64,000 bases of DNA from Streptomyces kanamyceticus. Lineage in GTDB: Bacteria; Actinomycetota; Actinomycetes; Streptomycetales; Streptomycetaceae. Positions 1 through 8,148 of the stretch are shown piece by piece. Position 1 is the first letter of the stretch, and each line of letters starts with the position of its first letter. Both the position numbers and the translations under genes were made by a program. Below the pieces are notes generated by a model. That model made no database searches, was not told where the DNA came from, and saw only the letters and a program-made list of their open reading frames with translations. Location of the stretch: NCBI RefSeq assembly GCF_008704495.1, contig NZ_CP023699.1, positions 5,828,001-5,892,000 on the forward strand. Direction: 5' to 3'.

Positions 1-502
1 GGGCGACGCCGGTGACGGTGCGATGCCGGGCGGCCCAGTAGCCGAGGCCGTGCGCGAGCTCGGCGAGGCGCGGCTCCGTCACGTCGCCCGCTTCGAGGGT
101 GCGGACGGCGTGGCCCACCCGGATCACCGGATGCGTCGAACCCCCGTACATCCCCGGAAGCAGCCGCGGCCACCACTCGGCGAGCACCTCGCGCCAGGGC
201 CGCGCCTGGTCGGAGGCATCGGCGACACGGCGTACGAAGTAGTCGATCCAGTCCGCGGCCCTGCGCGGGTCACCGAGCGCGGCACGCCAGTCGGCGTCGG
301 TGACCGGCTCGACGCGAGCCGGGAACTCCTCCAGCTTCGGCGCGTAGAGATCGAGCCACCGGTGGACCGCTCCGGCCCGCCCGCGCGCGGCGAGCGCCTC
401 GACGGCCATCGGGGCGTGGTTGGTGAGCCGCCCGAGCCGCTCGGGACCGGAGGAGTGCAGCCGCTGCAGGGCTTCGTCGAGGGTGCCTGTGGTGTCGGTC
501 AT
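1..502 (-). CDS. Questin oxidase-like (DUF4243 family) protein, C-terminus cut by window edge
   Basis: The minus strand is open from an ATG at 502 to the left edge, about 167 codons. The reading begins MTDTTGTLDEALQRLHSSG and contains NHAPMAVEALAARG, ADWRAALGDPRRAADWIDYF and EVLAEWWPRLLPGMYGG. These are characteristic of the questin oxidase/AflY-like family, which Streptomyces encode as proteins of roughly 330-400 residues, so about half is visible. Characterised fungal relatives carry out oxidative ring cleavage of polyketides; the substrate here is unknown. The plus-strand frame over the same bases looks like a shadow, with low complexity and Arg/Gly/Pro bias. Confidence 0.75.
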   Translation of the reverse strand, partial: MTDTTGTLDEALQRLHSSGPERLGRLTNHAPMAVEALAARGRAGAVHRWLDLYAPKLEEFPARVEPVTDADWRAALGDPRRAADWIDYFVRRVADASDQARPWREVLAEWWPRLLPGMYGGSTHPVIRVGHAVRTLEAGDVTEPRLAELAHGLGYWAARHRTVTGVA

Positions 503-550
503 GCCGGGACGGTAGGCCGCTGACCTCGTGATCCGTAACGGGCTGCGGCC

Positions 551-1117
551 CTAGGTCCGAGGTCCTGGGGCGGGCGGGGATCCGGTGCCGAGGGGCAGCT
601 CGTACCAGGCGACGTCCCAGTACCGGCCGAACTTCCTGCCCACCTCCCCGTACGTCCCCACGTGCCGGAAGCCGAAGCGCTCATGCAGCCGCACCGACGC
701 CTCGTTCGGCTGCGCCACGCCCGCGTACGCGCGGTGCAGGTCCTCGTCCGCGAGGGCCTCGAAGAGGGCCTTGTAGAGCAGCGTCCCGATGCCGCGGCCC
801 GCGGCGTCCGGCGCGCAGTAGACACTCACCTCCACCGAGGGGGAGTAGGCGGGCTTGGGTCGGAAAGGGCTACTGGTGGCGTACCCGAGCAGCCGCCCGG
901 GACGGGCGGCCGAATCCCGCTCCCGGGCAACCATCAAGCGGTGGGGGCCGTCTTTGAGGTGGGAGAGCAGCCAAGGGCGGCGCTCTTCCGGCAGGAAGGC
1001 GACGGTGTCAAAGGTGACGGCCGTCTCACGTACGTAGTGGTTGTAGATGTCCGTGAGGGCCTTGAGGTCGGCCTCGGCCCCCGGCCTGACCTGCACCTCT
1101 TCCGGCATCGACGGCAT
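551..1117 (-). CDS. pat: Phosphinothricin N-acetyltransferase family GNAT acetyltransferase
   Basis: 188-residue GNAT protein with VRPGAEADLKALTDIYNHYV at the N-terminus, the acetyl-CoA loop GRGIGTLLYKALFEAL, and the family ending NEASVRLHERFGFRHVGTY followed by GRYWDVAWYE. This matches Pat/Bar-type enzymes that acetylate phosphinothricin or methionine sulfone/sulfoximine-like amino groups. The start at 1117 has a GGGGAGG site four bases upstream; the alternative ATG at 1108 would be spaced too far. It is divergent from hrdD, an arrangement known in other Streptomyces. The much longer open frame extending to 2845 on this strand is only antisense to hrdD. Confidence 0.88.
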   Translation of the reverse strand: MPSMPEEVQVRPGAEADLKALTDIYNHYVRETAVTFDTVAFLPEERRPWLLSHLKDGPHRLMVARERDSAARPGRLLGYATSSPFRPKPAYSPSVEVSVYCAPDAAGRGIGTLLYKALFEALADEDLHRAYAGVAQPNEASVRLHERFGFRHVGTYGEVGRKFGRYWDVAWYELPLGTGSPPAPGPRT

Positions 1118-1177
1118 CCTGCCTCCCCTTGTGGCGGCACAGGGTACTGCAACGTCAGGAAAAAAGATGGGCGGCTT

Positions 1178-1207
1178 GGGAATTCTGTCCGGATTCCAGT
1201 CGTTGTT
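1178..1207 (+). promoter_or_regulatory. Sigma-R type promoter of hrdD
   Basis: GGGAAT at 1178-1183 is followed by exactly 18 bases and GTTGTT at 1202-1207. This fits the sigma-R consensus GGAAT-N18-GTT. It lies 94 bases before the hrdD start. In S. coelicolor hrdD is a known member of the thiol-oxidative stress (sigma-R) regulon, so the match is credible. Confidence 0.7.
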
Positions 1208-1300
1208 TCCATCGGATGCAGGGCACCCGAGGGTGTGCCATCCACCACAGAGGCTCCAGAAATGGGCCGACCAGACCGCACTCATCGCAAGGGAGCACGC

Positions 1301-2299
1301 ATGGCAACCCGTGCCGTCGCCCGTCGTAAGTCCGCCTCCGGCGAGACCGACGCGGCACGCAGTGTTCGCGCCGTAGGCGGGGAGATCGCCGACCGCGACC
1401 TGGTCGGCATGTACCTCGACGAGATCGCGCGTACGCCGCTTCTCGACGCCGCCAAGGAAGTAGAGCTGTCCCAGATCATCGAGGCAGGTGTGTACGCGCG
1501 GAAGATCCTCGCCGGAGCGGTCGAGGACAGCGCGGTCACCGCGTCCCGCGAGGAACTGGAAGCGCTGGTCGCCGACGGCGAGCGGGCCAAGGACGTCTTC
1601 ATCCGCTCGAACCTCCGGCTCGTCGTCGCGGTCGCCCGCCGCTATCCGCGCAGCGGCCTCCCGCTGCTCGACCTCATCCAGGAGGGGAACGCGGGCCTGG
1701 TGCGCGCGGTCGAGAAGTTCGACTACGCCAAGGGCTTCAAGTTCTCCACGTATGCCACGTGGTGGATCCGCCAGGCCATCACGCGCTCGATAGCCGACCA
1801 GTCGCGCACCATCCGCCTCCCCGTCCACCTGGTGGAGGAGTTGGGCCGGATCCGCCGCGTCCAGCGCGAGTTCAACAGGGAGAACGGCCGGGAGCCGGAG
1901 CCCACGGAGATCGCCAAGGAGCTGTCCTCGACGCCCGAGCGCGTCGTCGACGTCCTGGACTGGGCGCGCGACCCCGTCTCGCTCAACATGGGCGTGGACG
2001 AGGACGGCGACACCCAGTTCGGTGACCTCCTGGAGGACACCTCGGCCGTCTCGCCCGAGCAGTCCGTCCTCTCGCTGCTGCGCAGCGAGGAGCTCGACGG
2101 CCTGATCGGCCGCCTCGACCAGCGCACGGCCTCCATCATCAAGATGCGGTACGGCATCGTGGACGGCCGGGAGCGGACGCTGACGGAGGTCGGCAAGGAG
2201 CACGGTCTGACCCGCGAGCGGATCCGCCAGATCGAGAAGCATGCGCTTCTTGAGCTGAAGAAGTTGGCGCGGGACACGGGGTTCGACGCGGCGGCCTAG
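1301..2299 (+). CDS. hrdD: RNA polymerase principal-like sigma factor HrdD
   Basis: 332-residue group 2 sigma-70 factor starting MATRAVARRKSASGETDAA. Region 1.2 is followed by region 2 (NLRLVVAVARRYPRSGLPLL, the core-binding motif DLIQEGNAGLVRAVEKFDY and the -10 reading helix FSTYATWWIRQAITRSI), region 3, and region 4 ending LTRERIRQIEKHALLELKKL. Near full-length identity to Streptomyces HrdD is recalled. An AAGGGAG site sits at 1289-1295. It should bind core RNA polymerase and read HrdB-like promoters; in S. coelicolor it is dispensable. Upstream is a sigma-R type promoter. Confidence 0.95.
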   Translation: MATRAVARRKSASGETDAARSVRAVGGEIADRDLVGMYLDEIARTPLLDAAKEVELSQIIEAGVYARKILAGAVEDSAVTASREELEALVADGERAKDVFIRSNLRLVVAVARRYPRSGLPLLDLIQEGNAGLVRAVEKFDYAKGFKFSTYATWWIRQAITRSIADQSRTIRLPVHLVEELGRIRRVQREFNRENGREPEPTEIAKELSSTPERVVDVLDWARDPVSLNMGVDEDGDTQFGDLLEDTSAVSPEQSVLSLLRSEELDGLIGRLDQRTASIIKMRYGIVDGRERTLTEVGKEHGLTRERIRQIEKHALLELKKLARDTGFDAAA

Positions 2300-2332
2300 G
2301 CGGCCGGCCTTTCGCGGGCCCCTGTGCCTGGA

Positions 2333-2360
2333 CCCCGGCGCCATCCCCTCGGCGCCGGGG
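2333..2360. terminator. Hairpin between convergent hrdD and WYL regulator
   Basis: A perfect 10-bp stem (CCCCGGCGCC at 2333-2342 with GGCGCCGGGG at 2351-2360) and an 8-base loop lie between two convergent genes. It probably ends transcription from both sides. Confidence 0.6.
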
Positions 2361-2399
2361 CCCGTGCAGTCCTCAAACACCGCGCTCCCGAACCCGCCG

Positions 2400-3401
2400 T
2401 CAGGGCCGGGCCGCGCCCCCCGTCGCACGCGACAGCCGCTCCGCCAGGCTCGACAGGTGGGCCACCAGATCCGACGGCTCACGCACCGTGAACTCACAGT
2501 CCGTGAGGGCGAGGCGGACCGCCAGCCACTCGATGGAGTCGGACGCCGCGCACCGCAGCCGGCAGCTGTCGTCGTCCAGCACCTCCAGCGGACCGAGCAC
2601 CGCGGGCAACCGCGCCGCGACGAACACCGCGGGCGCCGCGAACGTGATGTCCACGTCGTACGTCTGACGGCCCCGCCACATCGACTCCCGGATGAACTCC
2701 GCCGCATCCCCCTTCGGCAGCTCCCGCGGCACGAACCGCGCCCCCGTCGCGAACGGGTCGGACACCCGGTCGACCCGGAACGTGCGCCAGTCCTCGCGGT
2801 CGATGTCGAACGCCACGAGGTACCAGCGCCGCCCGGTGGAGACAAGGCGGTACGGCTCGGTCAGGCGGCGCGACTCCGTGCCGTCGCCCGCGCGGTAGGC
2901 GAAGCGGAGACGTTCGTGGCCCGCCGCGGCCGACGCCATCACCGTCAGCGTCTCCGGCGCGATGCTCGCCCCGTCCCCGCTGGTCAGCGGCGTCGTGGCG
3001 ATCTGCAGCGCGGAGACCCGGTGGCGCAGGCGGGCGGGCAGGACCTGTTCCAGTTTGGCGAGCGCCCGTACCGACGCCTCCTCGATGCCCTCCACCGCGT
3101 GCCCGGCCCCGGCCCGCAGCCCCACCGCGATCGCCACCGCCTCCTCGTCGTCGAGGACGAGCGGCGGCATCGCCTTGCCCGCGACGAGCCGGTAGCCGCC
3201 CGCCGCGCCCTGGCTGGCCCGTACCGGATAGCCGAGGTCGCGGAGCCGGTCGATGTCGCGCCGCACGGTGCGCCTGCTGACGCCGAGCCGTTCGGAGAGC
3301 TCGGCGCCGGGCCACTCGCGGGGCGTCTGGAGGAGGGAGAGAAGCTGGAAGAGCCGCGCGGGGGTGTCGGCACCCGCCGCCGTACCGTGCGTCGATGTCA
3401 T
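2400..3401 (-). CDS. HTH/WYL-domain transcriptional regulator
   Basis: 333 residues. The N-terminal winged helix (about 17-70) has the recognition segment LGVSRRTVRRDIDRLRDLGY and is followed by a WYL domain (about 130-310) with LRFAYRAGDG, RRWYLVAFDIDREDWRTFR and the WYL C-terminal extension ending LVAHLSSLAERLSRA. Such proteins bind small ligands or nucleic acid through WYL and regulate neighbouring genes. It is divergent from the MFS exporter at 3539, so control of that pump and of itself is the likeliest role. A 38-bp duplication overlaps its start codon (see repeat at 3377). Confidence 0.85.
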   Translation of the reverse strand: MTSTHGTAAGADTPARLFQLLSLLQTPREWPGAELSERLGVSRRTVRRDIDRLRDLGYPVRASQGAAGGYRLVAGKAMPPLVLDDEEAVAIAVGLRAGAGHAVEGIEEASVRALAKLEQVLPARLRHRVSALQIATTPLTSGDGASIAPETLTVMASAAAGHERLRFAYRAGDGTESRRLTEPYRLVSTGRRWYLVAFDIDREDWRTFRVDRVSDPFATGARFVPRELPKGDAAEFIRESMWRGRQTYDVDITFAAPAVFVAARLPAVLGPLEVLDDDSCRLRCAASDSIEWLAVRLALTDCEFTVREPSDLVAHLSSLAERLSRATGGAARP

Positions 3402-3452
3402 GCGCCGACCGCCTCCGCCGTACCGTGCGTCGTTGTCATGCGCCGACCGCCT
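3377..3452. repeat. 38-bp tandem duplication over the WYL gene start
   Basis: Bases 3377-3414 and 3415-3452 are the same 38 bases with one difference (a/t at 3395 versus 3433). The duplicated copy includes the ribosome-binding region and first codons. It creates a 13-codon ORF from an ATG at 3439 whose TGA overlaps the real ATG at 3401 as ATGA. Confidence 0.85.
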
Positions 3453-3538
3453 CCTCCGTACTGCTGCCCATCGTCATACGCCCAGCGTGCCGGAGAACTA
3501 GGTCACACACTGTCCTATATGCCTTCTAGCCTGGTGGC

Positions 3539-5077
3539 ATGACTTCACCGAACACCCTCTCCACCCCGGAGGAACCGGCACCCGCCGGCGACCGGCGGCG
3601 CTGGTTCGCGCTGGCCATCGTGATGACCGCCGCCTTCATGGACCTCGTCGACGTCACGATCGTCAACATCGCGATCCCGTCGATCCAGCGCGACGCGGGC
3701 GCCACGTTCAGCCAGATCCAGTGGATCACCGCGGGCTACACCCTGGCCTTCGCCGCCGGTCTCATCACGGGCGGGCGGCTCGGCGACATCCACGGCCGCA
3801 AGCGGCTGTTCCTGATAGGCATCACCGGCTTCACCGTCGCCTCCGCGCTCTGCGGCTTCGCGGCCAACCCGGAGATGCTCGTCGCCTCGCGCATCCTTCA
3901 GGGTGCCATGGCCGCGCTGATGGTGCCGCAGGTGCTCTCGATCGTGCACGCGACGTTCCCCGCGCACGAGCGCGGCAAGGTCTTCGGGCTCTTCGGCATG
4001 ATCGTCGGCCTCGGCGCGGTCTCCGGACCGCTGCTCGGCGCGCTGCTCACCGAGTGGAACATCTTCGGCCTGGAGTGGCGGCCGATCTTCCTCATCAACC
4101 TGCCGGTCGGCATCGCGGGCATCATCCTCGGACGGAAGTTCATCACCGAGTCCAAGGCGCCGAAGGCCCTCAAGCTCGACCTGGTCGGCGTCGTCCTGGT
4201 CACGCTCGGCCTGCTGATGATGCTCTACCCCCTCACCCGGGGCAGGGAGTTGGGCTGGCCGGTGTGGGGTTACGTGATGATGGCGGGCTCCGTCGTCGTC
4301 TTCGGCGCCCTTATCGCGTACGAGAAGTGGAAGGCCGCGAAGGACGGCTCGCCGCTCGTCGAGCTCTCCCTGTTCAAGGTGAAGAGCTTCGCGGCGGGCA
4401 TCGCGGTGCAGACCGTGTTCGGCGTCGCGATGGGCATCTTCTTCCTGGTCTGGACTCTCTACATGCAGGTCGGCCTCGGCTGGACGGCGCTGCGCGCGGG
4501 CCTGACCGGTGTGCCGTTCTCGATCGCCGTCTCGGTGGCGGCCGGTCTCTCCGTGCAGAAGTTCGTGCCGCGGTTCGGCCGCAAGGTGCTGCAGACGGGC
4601 GCCCTCACGATGGCCGCGGGCGTGCTGATCTACATCTGGGAGGCCGACCGGTACGGCGCGGACATCACGTCCTGGCAGATGGCGCTGCCGCTGACCGTGA
4701 TGGGCCTCGGCATGGGCCTGATCGTGGCCCCGCTGACGGACGCCGTCCTCTCGAACGTCCCGAAGGAGCACGCGGGTTCGGCCTCCGGGCTCATCAACAC
4801 CGTGCAGCAGATGGGCACCGCGCTCGGCCTCGGCCTGGTCTCGGTGGTCTTCTTCGGCGTGATCGACGAGCGGGTCGCGCCGGGGCGGATTCCCCTGGAG
4901 TTCGTGGACGGCTTCCAGAACGCGCTGTGGTGGGTGACGGGCGTACTCACGGTCATCTTCCTCCTGATGTTCGCCCTGCCCGCCAAGCCGCGCCAGCACG
5001 TGGAGGGCGGCGGCGAGGACGAGACGGCGCCCCCGGAGGCCGAACTCACGGACCGGGAGCCCGCGTTGGCCTCCTGA
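3539..5077 (+). CDS. DHA2 (EmrB/QacA) family MFS drug exporter
   Basis: 512 residues with about 14 predicted membrane segments. The segment FMDLVDVTIVNIAIPSIQRD is the family motif of 14-TMS drug:H+ antiporters, followed by motif A GGRLGDIHGRKRLF and motif C-like GLGAVSGPLLGALL. A hydrophilic Glu/Asp-rich tail ends the protein. It likely exports toxic organic compounds at the cytoplasmic membrane. It is divergently transcribed from the WYL regulator, with 137 bases between starts, and the start has little Shine-Dalgarno signal. Two strong hairpins follow the stop. Confidence 0.88.
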   Translation: MTSPNTLSTPEEPAPAGDRRRWFALAIVMTAAFMDLVDVTIVNIAIPSIQRDAGATFSQIQWITAGYTLAFAAGLITGGRLGDIHGRKRLFLIGITGFTVASALCGFAANPEMLVASRILQGAMAALMVPQVLSIVHATFPAHERGKVFGLFGMIVGLGAVSGPLLGALLTEWNIFGLEWRPIFLINLPVGIAGIILGRKFITESKAPKALKLDLVGVVLVTLGLLMMLYPLTRGRELGWPVWGYVMMAGSVVVFGALIAYEKWKAAKDGSPLVELSLFKVKSFAAGIAVQTVFGVAMGIFFLVWTLYMQVGLGWTALRAGLTGVPFSIAVSVAAGLSVQKFVPRFGRKVLQTGALTMAAGVLIYIWEADRYGADITSWQMALPLTVMGLGMGLIVAPLTDAVLSNVPKEHAGSASGLINTVQQMGTALGLGLVSVVFFGVIDERVAPGRIPLEFVDGFQNALWWVTGVLTVIFLLMFALPAKPRQHVEGGGEDETAPPEAELTDREPALAS

Positions 5078-5081
5078 TCGA

Positions 5082-5137
5082 CGTCTGGCCCGCGCCCTCA
5101 AGGGGGCGCGGGCCAGACGCGCCCCGTAAGGGGCGCG
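5082..5137 (+). terminator. Two tandem terminator hairpins after the MFS gene
   Basis: The first stem is 16 perfect base pairs (5082-5097 with 5104-5119, 6-base loop). The second is 8 base pairs, CGCGCCCC/GGGGCGCG (5118-5125 with 5130-5137, GTAA loop), and shares two bases with the first. It lies five bases after the stop codon. Confidence 0.8.
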
Positions 5138-5171
5138 GGGAACTGCGCGCCCAGCCCCCTGCGGCCCGCAG
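5127..5171. repeat. Streptomyces dispersed intergenic repeat
   Basis: The stretch beginning AAGGGGCGCGGGGAACTGCG and ending CGGCCCGCAG is a sequence I recognise as recurring in intergenic regions of many Streptomyces genomes. Only one copy is seen in this window, so the call rests on prior knowledge. It lies between convergent genes. Confidence 0.45.
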
Positions 5172-5195
5172 AATTCCACTCAACCCAGCGGAGCG

Positions 5196-6449
5196 CTAAA
5201 GCTCAGCCTGCACAGCCGCGGAGTCCAGCTCCTCAAGGACGGCCTTGGGCCTACCGCCCTTGACCACGGCGGAGCCGATCCGCTTGCGGACGGCCCCGCG
5301 CACCTCGGGCCACGACCCGAGGTTCGTCGGCTGGAACTGCGCCAACGGCATCTGGTCGATGAAGTCCCACATGGGCCGCTGCCGAGGGTCCTTGCGCAGC
5401 GCGTCGGACGCCGAGCTGGTGACGGGCAGGGCCGACTGCCCGCCGCCGTACGCCATCGCGGTCTTGCGGCCGTACAGGAAGCTCATGAACGTCCCGCACT
5501 GCTCGCGCCGCCCGTTGCGCTTGAACGCCATCAGCCAGTCGTTGAGCCCCACCGGCGGCGCCGCGCCGCCGAGCTTCTTGGGGAACGCGGCGTGCGCGTA
5601 GGGGAACTTGGCCTTGTCGGCGGCGCCCATCAGGACCGGGTGGGCGATCATCATGCCGATCTTGCCGCGCAGGAACTGGGCGTACGCGTCGGTCCTCGTC
5701 AGCGTCGCCGGGTTGGCGCCCGCCAGGCCCGGTGTGACGAGGTTGTCGCGCAGCCAGGTGAAGGTCTCGATGTTGCTGGGGTTGGCGAAGTCGTAGCCGG
5801 TGAGGCCCGAGTAGCTGCCGCCGTCCGCGAGCAGCCAGGCGAGCGCCTCGTCCTCGGCGGCCTCGGGGCCGAGCTGGAGGCCGTAGGGGGTCTCCACGCC
5901 GATCCCCTTCAACGCCCGCGCGGCGTCGCGCAGTTCGGCCCAGGACTTGGGGGCCGTGATGCGGGCCTGCTTGAACAGGGCCTTGTTGTAGAAGAGCCGG
6001 GGCGTGCTGGCGAGGAACGGCATGCCGTACTGGACGCGGCTGACCATGCCCGCCTCCGCGTAGGAGCGGATGAAGTCGCCCTCGGTGCGTACGTCGAACA
6101 GGTCGGACGCGCCGTAGAGCTTGCCCTCCTCGGCGTAGGGCGCGAAGAAGTTGGACTGCGCGATGTCGGGCGCGTCGCCGTCCTTCACGCGTCGGGCGAG
6201 GGTCTGGTCGAGCTTGCCGAACGGGATGCGTTCGAGGGCGATCTTGATGTCCGGGTGGGCCTTCTCGAAGGCGCCGATGACGCTGCCCCACTGGTCACCG
6301 ATCGAGGAGCCCACGCTCTCGTCGTAACTGGCGACGAGGAGTTTGAGAGGGGTGTCCGTCTCCGCGGAGCAGGCACTGAGACCGGCGGTGCCGAGTGCGG
6401 TGGCGCCGGTGAGACCGGCCGTGTGGAGAAGGAACTGCCGACGACGCAC
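5196..6449 (-). CDS. Extracellular solute-binding lipoprotein (sugar ABC type), orphan
   Basis: About 417 residues. The GTG at 6449 was chosen because AGAGGTGG lies nine bases upstream; it gives an N-terminus with twin arginines and RRRQFLL, a hydrophobic stretch and the lipobox LSAC, so it is a Tat-type lipoprotein anchored outside the membrane. The body has family 1 binding-protein features (LLVASYDESVG, VIGAFEKAHPDIKIALERIP, YNKALFKQARITAPKSWAEL). It should deliver a sugar or oligosaccharide to an ABC permease, but no permease or ATPase genes are adjacent. It is divergent from a TetR gene that may regulate it. Confidence 0.85.
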   Translation of the reverse strand: MRRRQFLLHTAGLTGATALGTAGLSACSAETDTPLKLLVASYDESVGSSIGDQWGSVIGAFEKAHPDIKIALERIPFGKLDQTLARRVKDGDAPDIAQSNFFAPYAEEGKLYGASDLFDVRTEGDFIRSYAEAGMVSRVQYGMPFLASTPRLFYNKALFKQARITAPKSWAELRDAARALKGIGVETPYGLQLGPEAAEDEALAWLLADGGSYSGLTGYDFANPSNIETFTWLRDNLVTPGLAGANPATLTRTDAYAQFLRGKIGMMIAHPVLMGAADKAKFPYAHAAFPKKLGGAAPPVGLNDWLMAFKRNGRREQCGTFMSFLYGRKTAMAYGGGQSALPVTSSASDALRKDPRQRPMWDFIDQMPLAQFQPTNLGSWPEVRGAVRKRIGSAVVKGGRPKAVLEELDSAAVQAEL

Positions 6450-6527
6450 CGCTGTTTGCCACCTCTTGCTCGCACCGCGTGCGCGGGTGCGCGCTGCTCG
6501 CACCGCGCCTCGCACCGCGCCTTACGG

Positions 6528-6560
6528 TGGCAGATTCTGCCACACAGGCAGTACATGCCT
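6528..6560. promoter_or_regulatory. Paired 15-bp palindromes between binding protein and TetR gene
   Basis: TGGCAGATTCTGCCA (6528-6542) is a perfect palindrome around a central T. AGGCAGTACATGCCT (6546-6560) has 5-bp arms with a 5-base spacer. Their centres are 18 bases apart and they lie 60-90 bases before the TetR gene in the divergent promoter region, the expected place for an autoregulatory operator. Confidence 0.5.
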
Positions 6561-6619
6561 TCGGGCCCCCGTGTGGAGGCCGGAACGACCCGCCCGAGGG
6601 CTGACATAACCTGCCTGAC

Positions 6620-7234
6620 ATGGCTGCAAGTTCGCTGACGGAGCGACGCAAGAACGAGACCCGCCTGGACATCGCCCGCACGGCGGCGTCGCTCTTCGTC
6701 GCGGACGGGCTGCGCGCCACCCGCGCCGAGGACATCGCGCGGGCCGCGGGCGTCGCGCCGCGCACCTTCTACCGCTACTTCGCGACCAAGGAGGAGGCCG
6801 TCGCGCCGCTCTTCGCCGCGGGCGCGCAGCAGTGGGCGGAGGCGGTGCGCCGCGCCCCCGAGGGGCTCTCGGTCCCCCAGGCGCTGCGGCACGCGGTGAC
6901 GGACGCGCTCGCCGCCGATGACGCCGCGGCGGTGGCGTCCCTGGACTGGGTGCGGTCCCTGCTGCGCATGGCGGGGGAGAGTCCGGCGCTGCGCGCGGTG
7001 TGGGCGGACGCGTGCCACGCCTCGGAGGAGACGCTGCTCGCGCTCCTGATGGAGCGGGTGTCCGCCGCCGAGCCCTCGCCCGAGCTGCGCCTCGCCGCGG
7101 GCGTGGCCAGCGCCGCGGTGCGGGTGGCCGTCGAGTCGTGGGCGGCCGGGGACGCCCCGGCCGGGGGAGCCGGAGGGCTCGCCGCACTCGCCGTGCGCTG
7201 CCTCGGGGCGCTGGACGGCTTTCCCTGGCCGTAG
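6620..7234 (+). CDS. TetR family transcriptional regulator
   Basis: 204 residues. The N-terminal TetR helix-turn-helix is clear: RLDIARTAASLFVADGLRA, then EDIARAAGVAPRTFYRYFAT, then KEEAV. The C-terminal ligand domain is Ala-rich and not diagnostic. It is divergent from the solute-binding lipoprotein, with two 15-bp palindromes between them, so repression of itself and of that gene is plausible. The inducer is unknown. Confidence 0.88.
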   Translation: MAASSLTERRKNETRLDIARTAASLFVADGLRATRAEDIARAAGVAPRTFYRYFATKEEAVAPLFAAGAQQWAEAVRRAPEGLSVPQALRHAVTDALAADDAAAVASLDWVRSLLRMAGESPALRAVWADACHASEETLLALLMERVSAAEPSPELRLAAGVASAAVRVAVESWAAGDAPAGGAGGLAALAVRCLGALDGFPWP

Positions 7235-7271
7235 GTCCCCGCGCACCCCGGGGCCAAGGGGGTGTCCCGTC

Positions 7272-7285
7272 GGGACTGAAGTCCG
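7272..7285. promoter_or_regulatory. DevR/OsdR-like box upstream of fru operon
   Basis: GGGACTGAAGTCCG matches the DosR/DevR core GGGACTWWAGTCCC at 12 of 14 positions. It lies 100 bases before fruR. It is preceded by an overlapping GTCCC/GGGAC inverted repeat (7264-7276). Functional status is unproven. Confidence 0.35.
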
Positions 7286-7317
7286 TTCATGTCTGGTTGA
7301 CCCCCGAATCTGTTTAC

Positions 7318-7327
7318 TTTCCGGAAA
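7318..7327. promoter_or_regulatory. Palindrome in the fru operon promoter
   Basis: TTTCCGGAAA is a perfect 10-bp palindrome 60 bases before fruR, within an AT-richer stretch. It may be part of the operator for the DeoR-type repressor encoded immediately downstream. Confidence 0.3.
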
Positions 7328-7386
7328 TCCGGCCGTAGTCTCCGAGTGAAACCACACGTTCGGGCATGCGGCGGAGGCAAACGGAC

Positions 7387-8148
7387 ATGTACGCACCGGA
7401 GCGGCAGCAGGAGATCCTGCGGCTCGCGCGCGACGGCGGGCGGGTCGACGTGCTCTCCCTCGCCGAGGAGTTCAAGGTCACCGCCGAGACCATCCGGCGC
7501 GACCTCAAGGCGCTCGACCGGGCGGGGCTCGTGCGGCGCGTGCACGGCGGCGCCATACCGGCGGGGCGGCTCGACTTCGAGCCCGACCTCGCCGAGCGCG
7601 AGGGCACGGCCGCCGACGAGAAGGACCGCATCGCGCGCGCCGCGCTCGTCGAACTGCCCGCGGAGGGCAGCGTCATCCTCGACGCCGGGTCGACCGTCGC
7701 ACGGGTCGCCGCGGCGCTCCCGCTGGAGTCGACGCTCACCGTCGTCACGCACGGACTGCCCACCGCGGCCCGCCTCGCCGACCACCCCGGCATCCAGCTC
7801 CACCTCATCGGGGGCCGGGTCAGGCAGCGTACGCGCGCGGCCGTCGACGCCTGGGCCCTGCGCGCGTACGGCGAGATCCGCGCCGACGTCCTCTTCCTCG
7901 CCGCCAACGGCTTCTCCGTCGGGGGCGGCCTCACCACCCCCGACCTCGCGGAGGCCGCCGTGAAGCGCGCGGCCGTCGCCGCCGCGCGCCGGGTCGTGCT
8001 GCTCGCGGACTCCGCCAAGCACGGCCAGGAGCACTTCGCGCGCTTCGGGGACCTGTCCGACGTGGACCTCCTGATCACCGACACCGGCCTCGACCCCGAC
8101 GACGCCGCGGCCATCGAGTCCGCAGGCACGGAAGTAGTACGCGCATGA
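7387..8148 (+). CDS. fruR: DeoR family repressor of the fructose operon
   Basis: 253 residues from the ATG at 7387 (MYAPERQQEILRLARDGGRV), which has GGCGGAGG nine bases upstream; the upstream in-frame ATG at 7366 lacks a site. The DeoR helix-turn-helix is LSLAEEFKVTAETIRRDLKALDRAGLVRRVHGGA in meaning (recognition helix VTAETIRRDLKALD), followed by a DeoR C-terminal sugar-phosphate sensor domain with ILDAGSTVARVAAAL and LFLAANGFSVGGGLTTPD. It heads fruR-fruK-fruA and probably responds to fructose 1-phosphate. A 26-bp duplication spans its end. Confidence 0.9.
   Translation: MYAPERQQEILRLARDGGRVDVLSLAEEFKVTAETIRRDLKALDRAGLVRRVHGGAIPAGRLDFEPDLAEREGTAADEKDRIARAALVELPAEGSVILDAGSTVARVAAALPLESTLTVVTHGLPTAARLADHPGIQLHLIGGRVRQRTRAAVDAWALRAYGEIRADVLFLAANGFSVGGGLTTPDLAEAAVKRAAVAAARRVVLLADSAKHGQEHFARFGDLSDVDLLITDTGLDPDDAAAIESAGTEVVRA

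Noticed and set aside
551..2845. 764-codon minus-strand frame appearing to fuse the acetyltransferase to a long N-terminus.
   Set aside because: The upstream part is antisense to hrdD and the WYL region. A normal GNAT start with GGGGAGG occurs at 1117.
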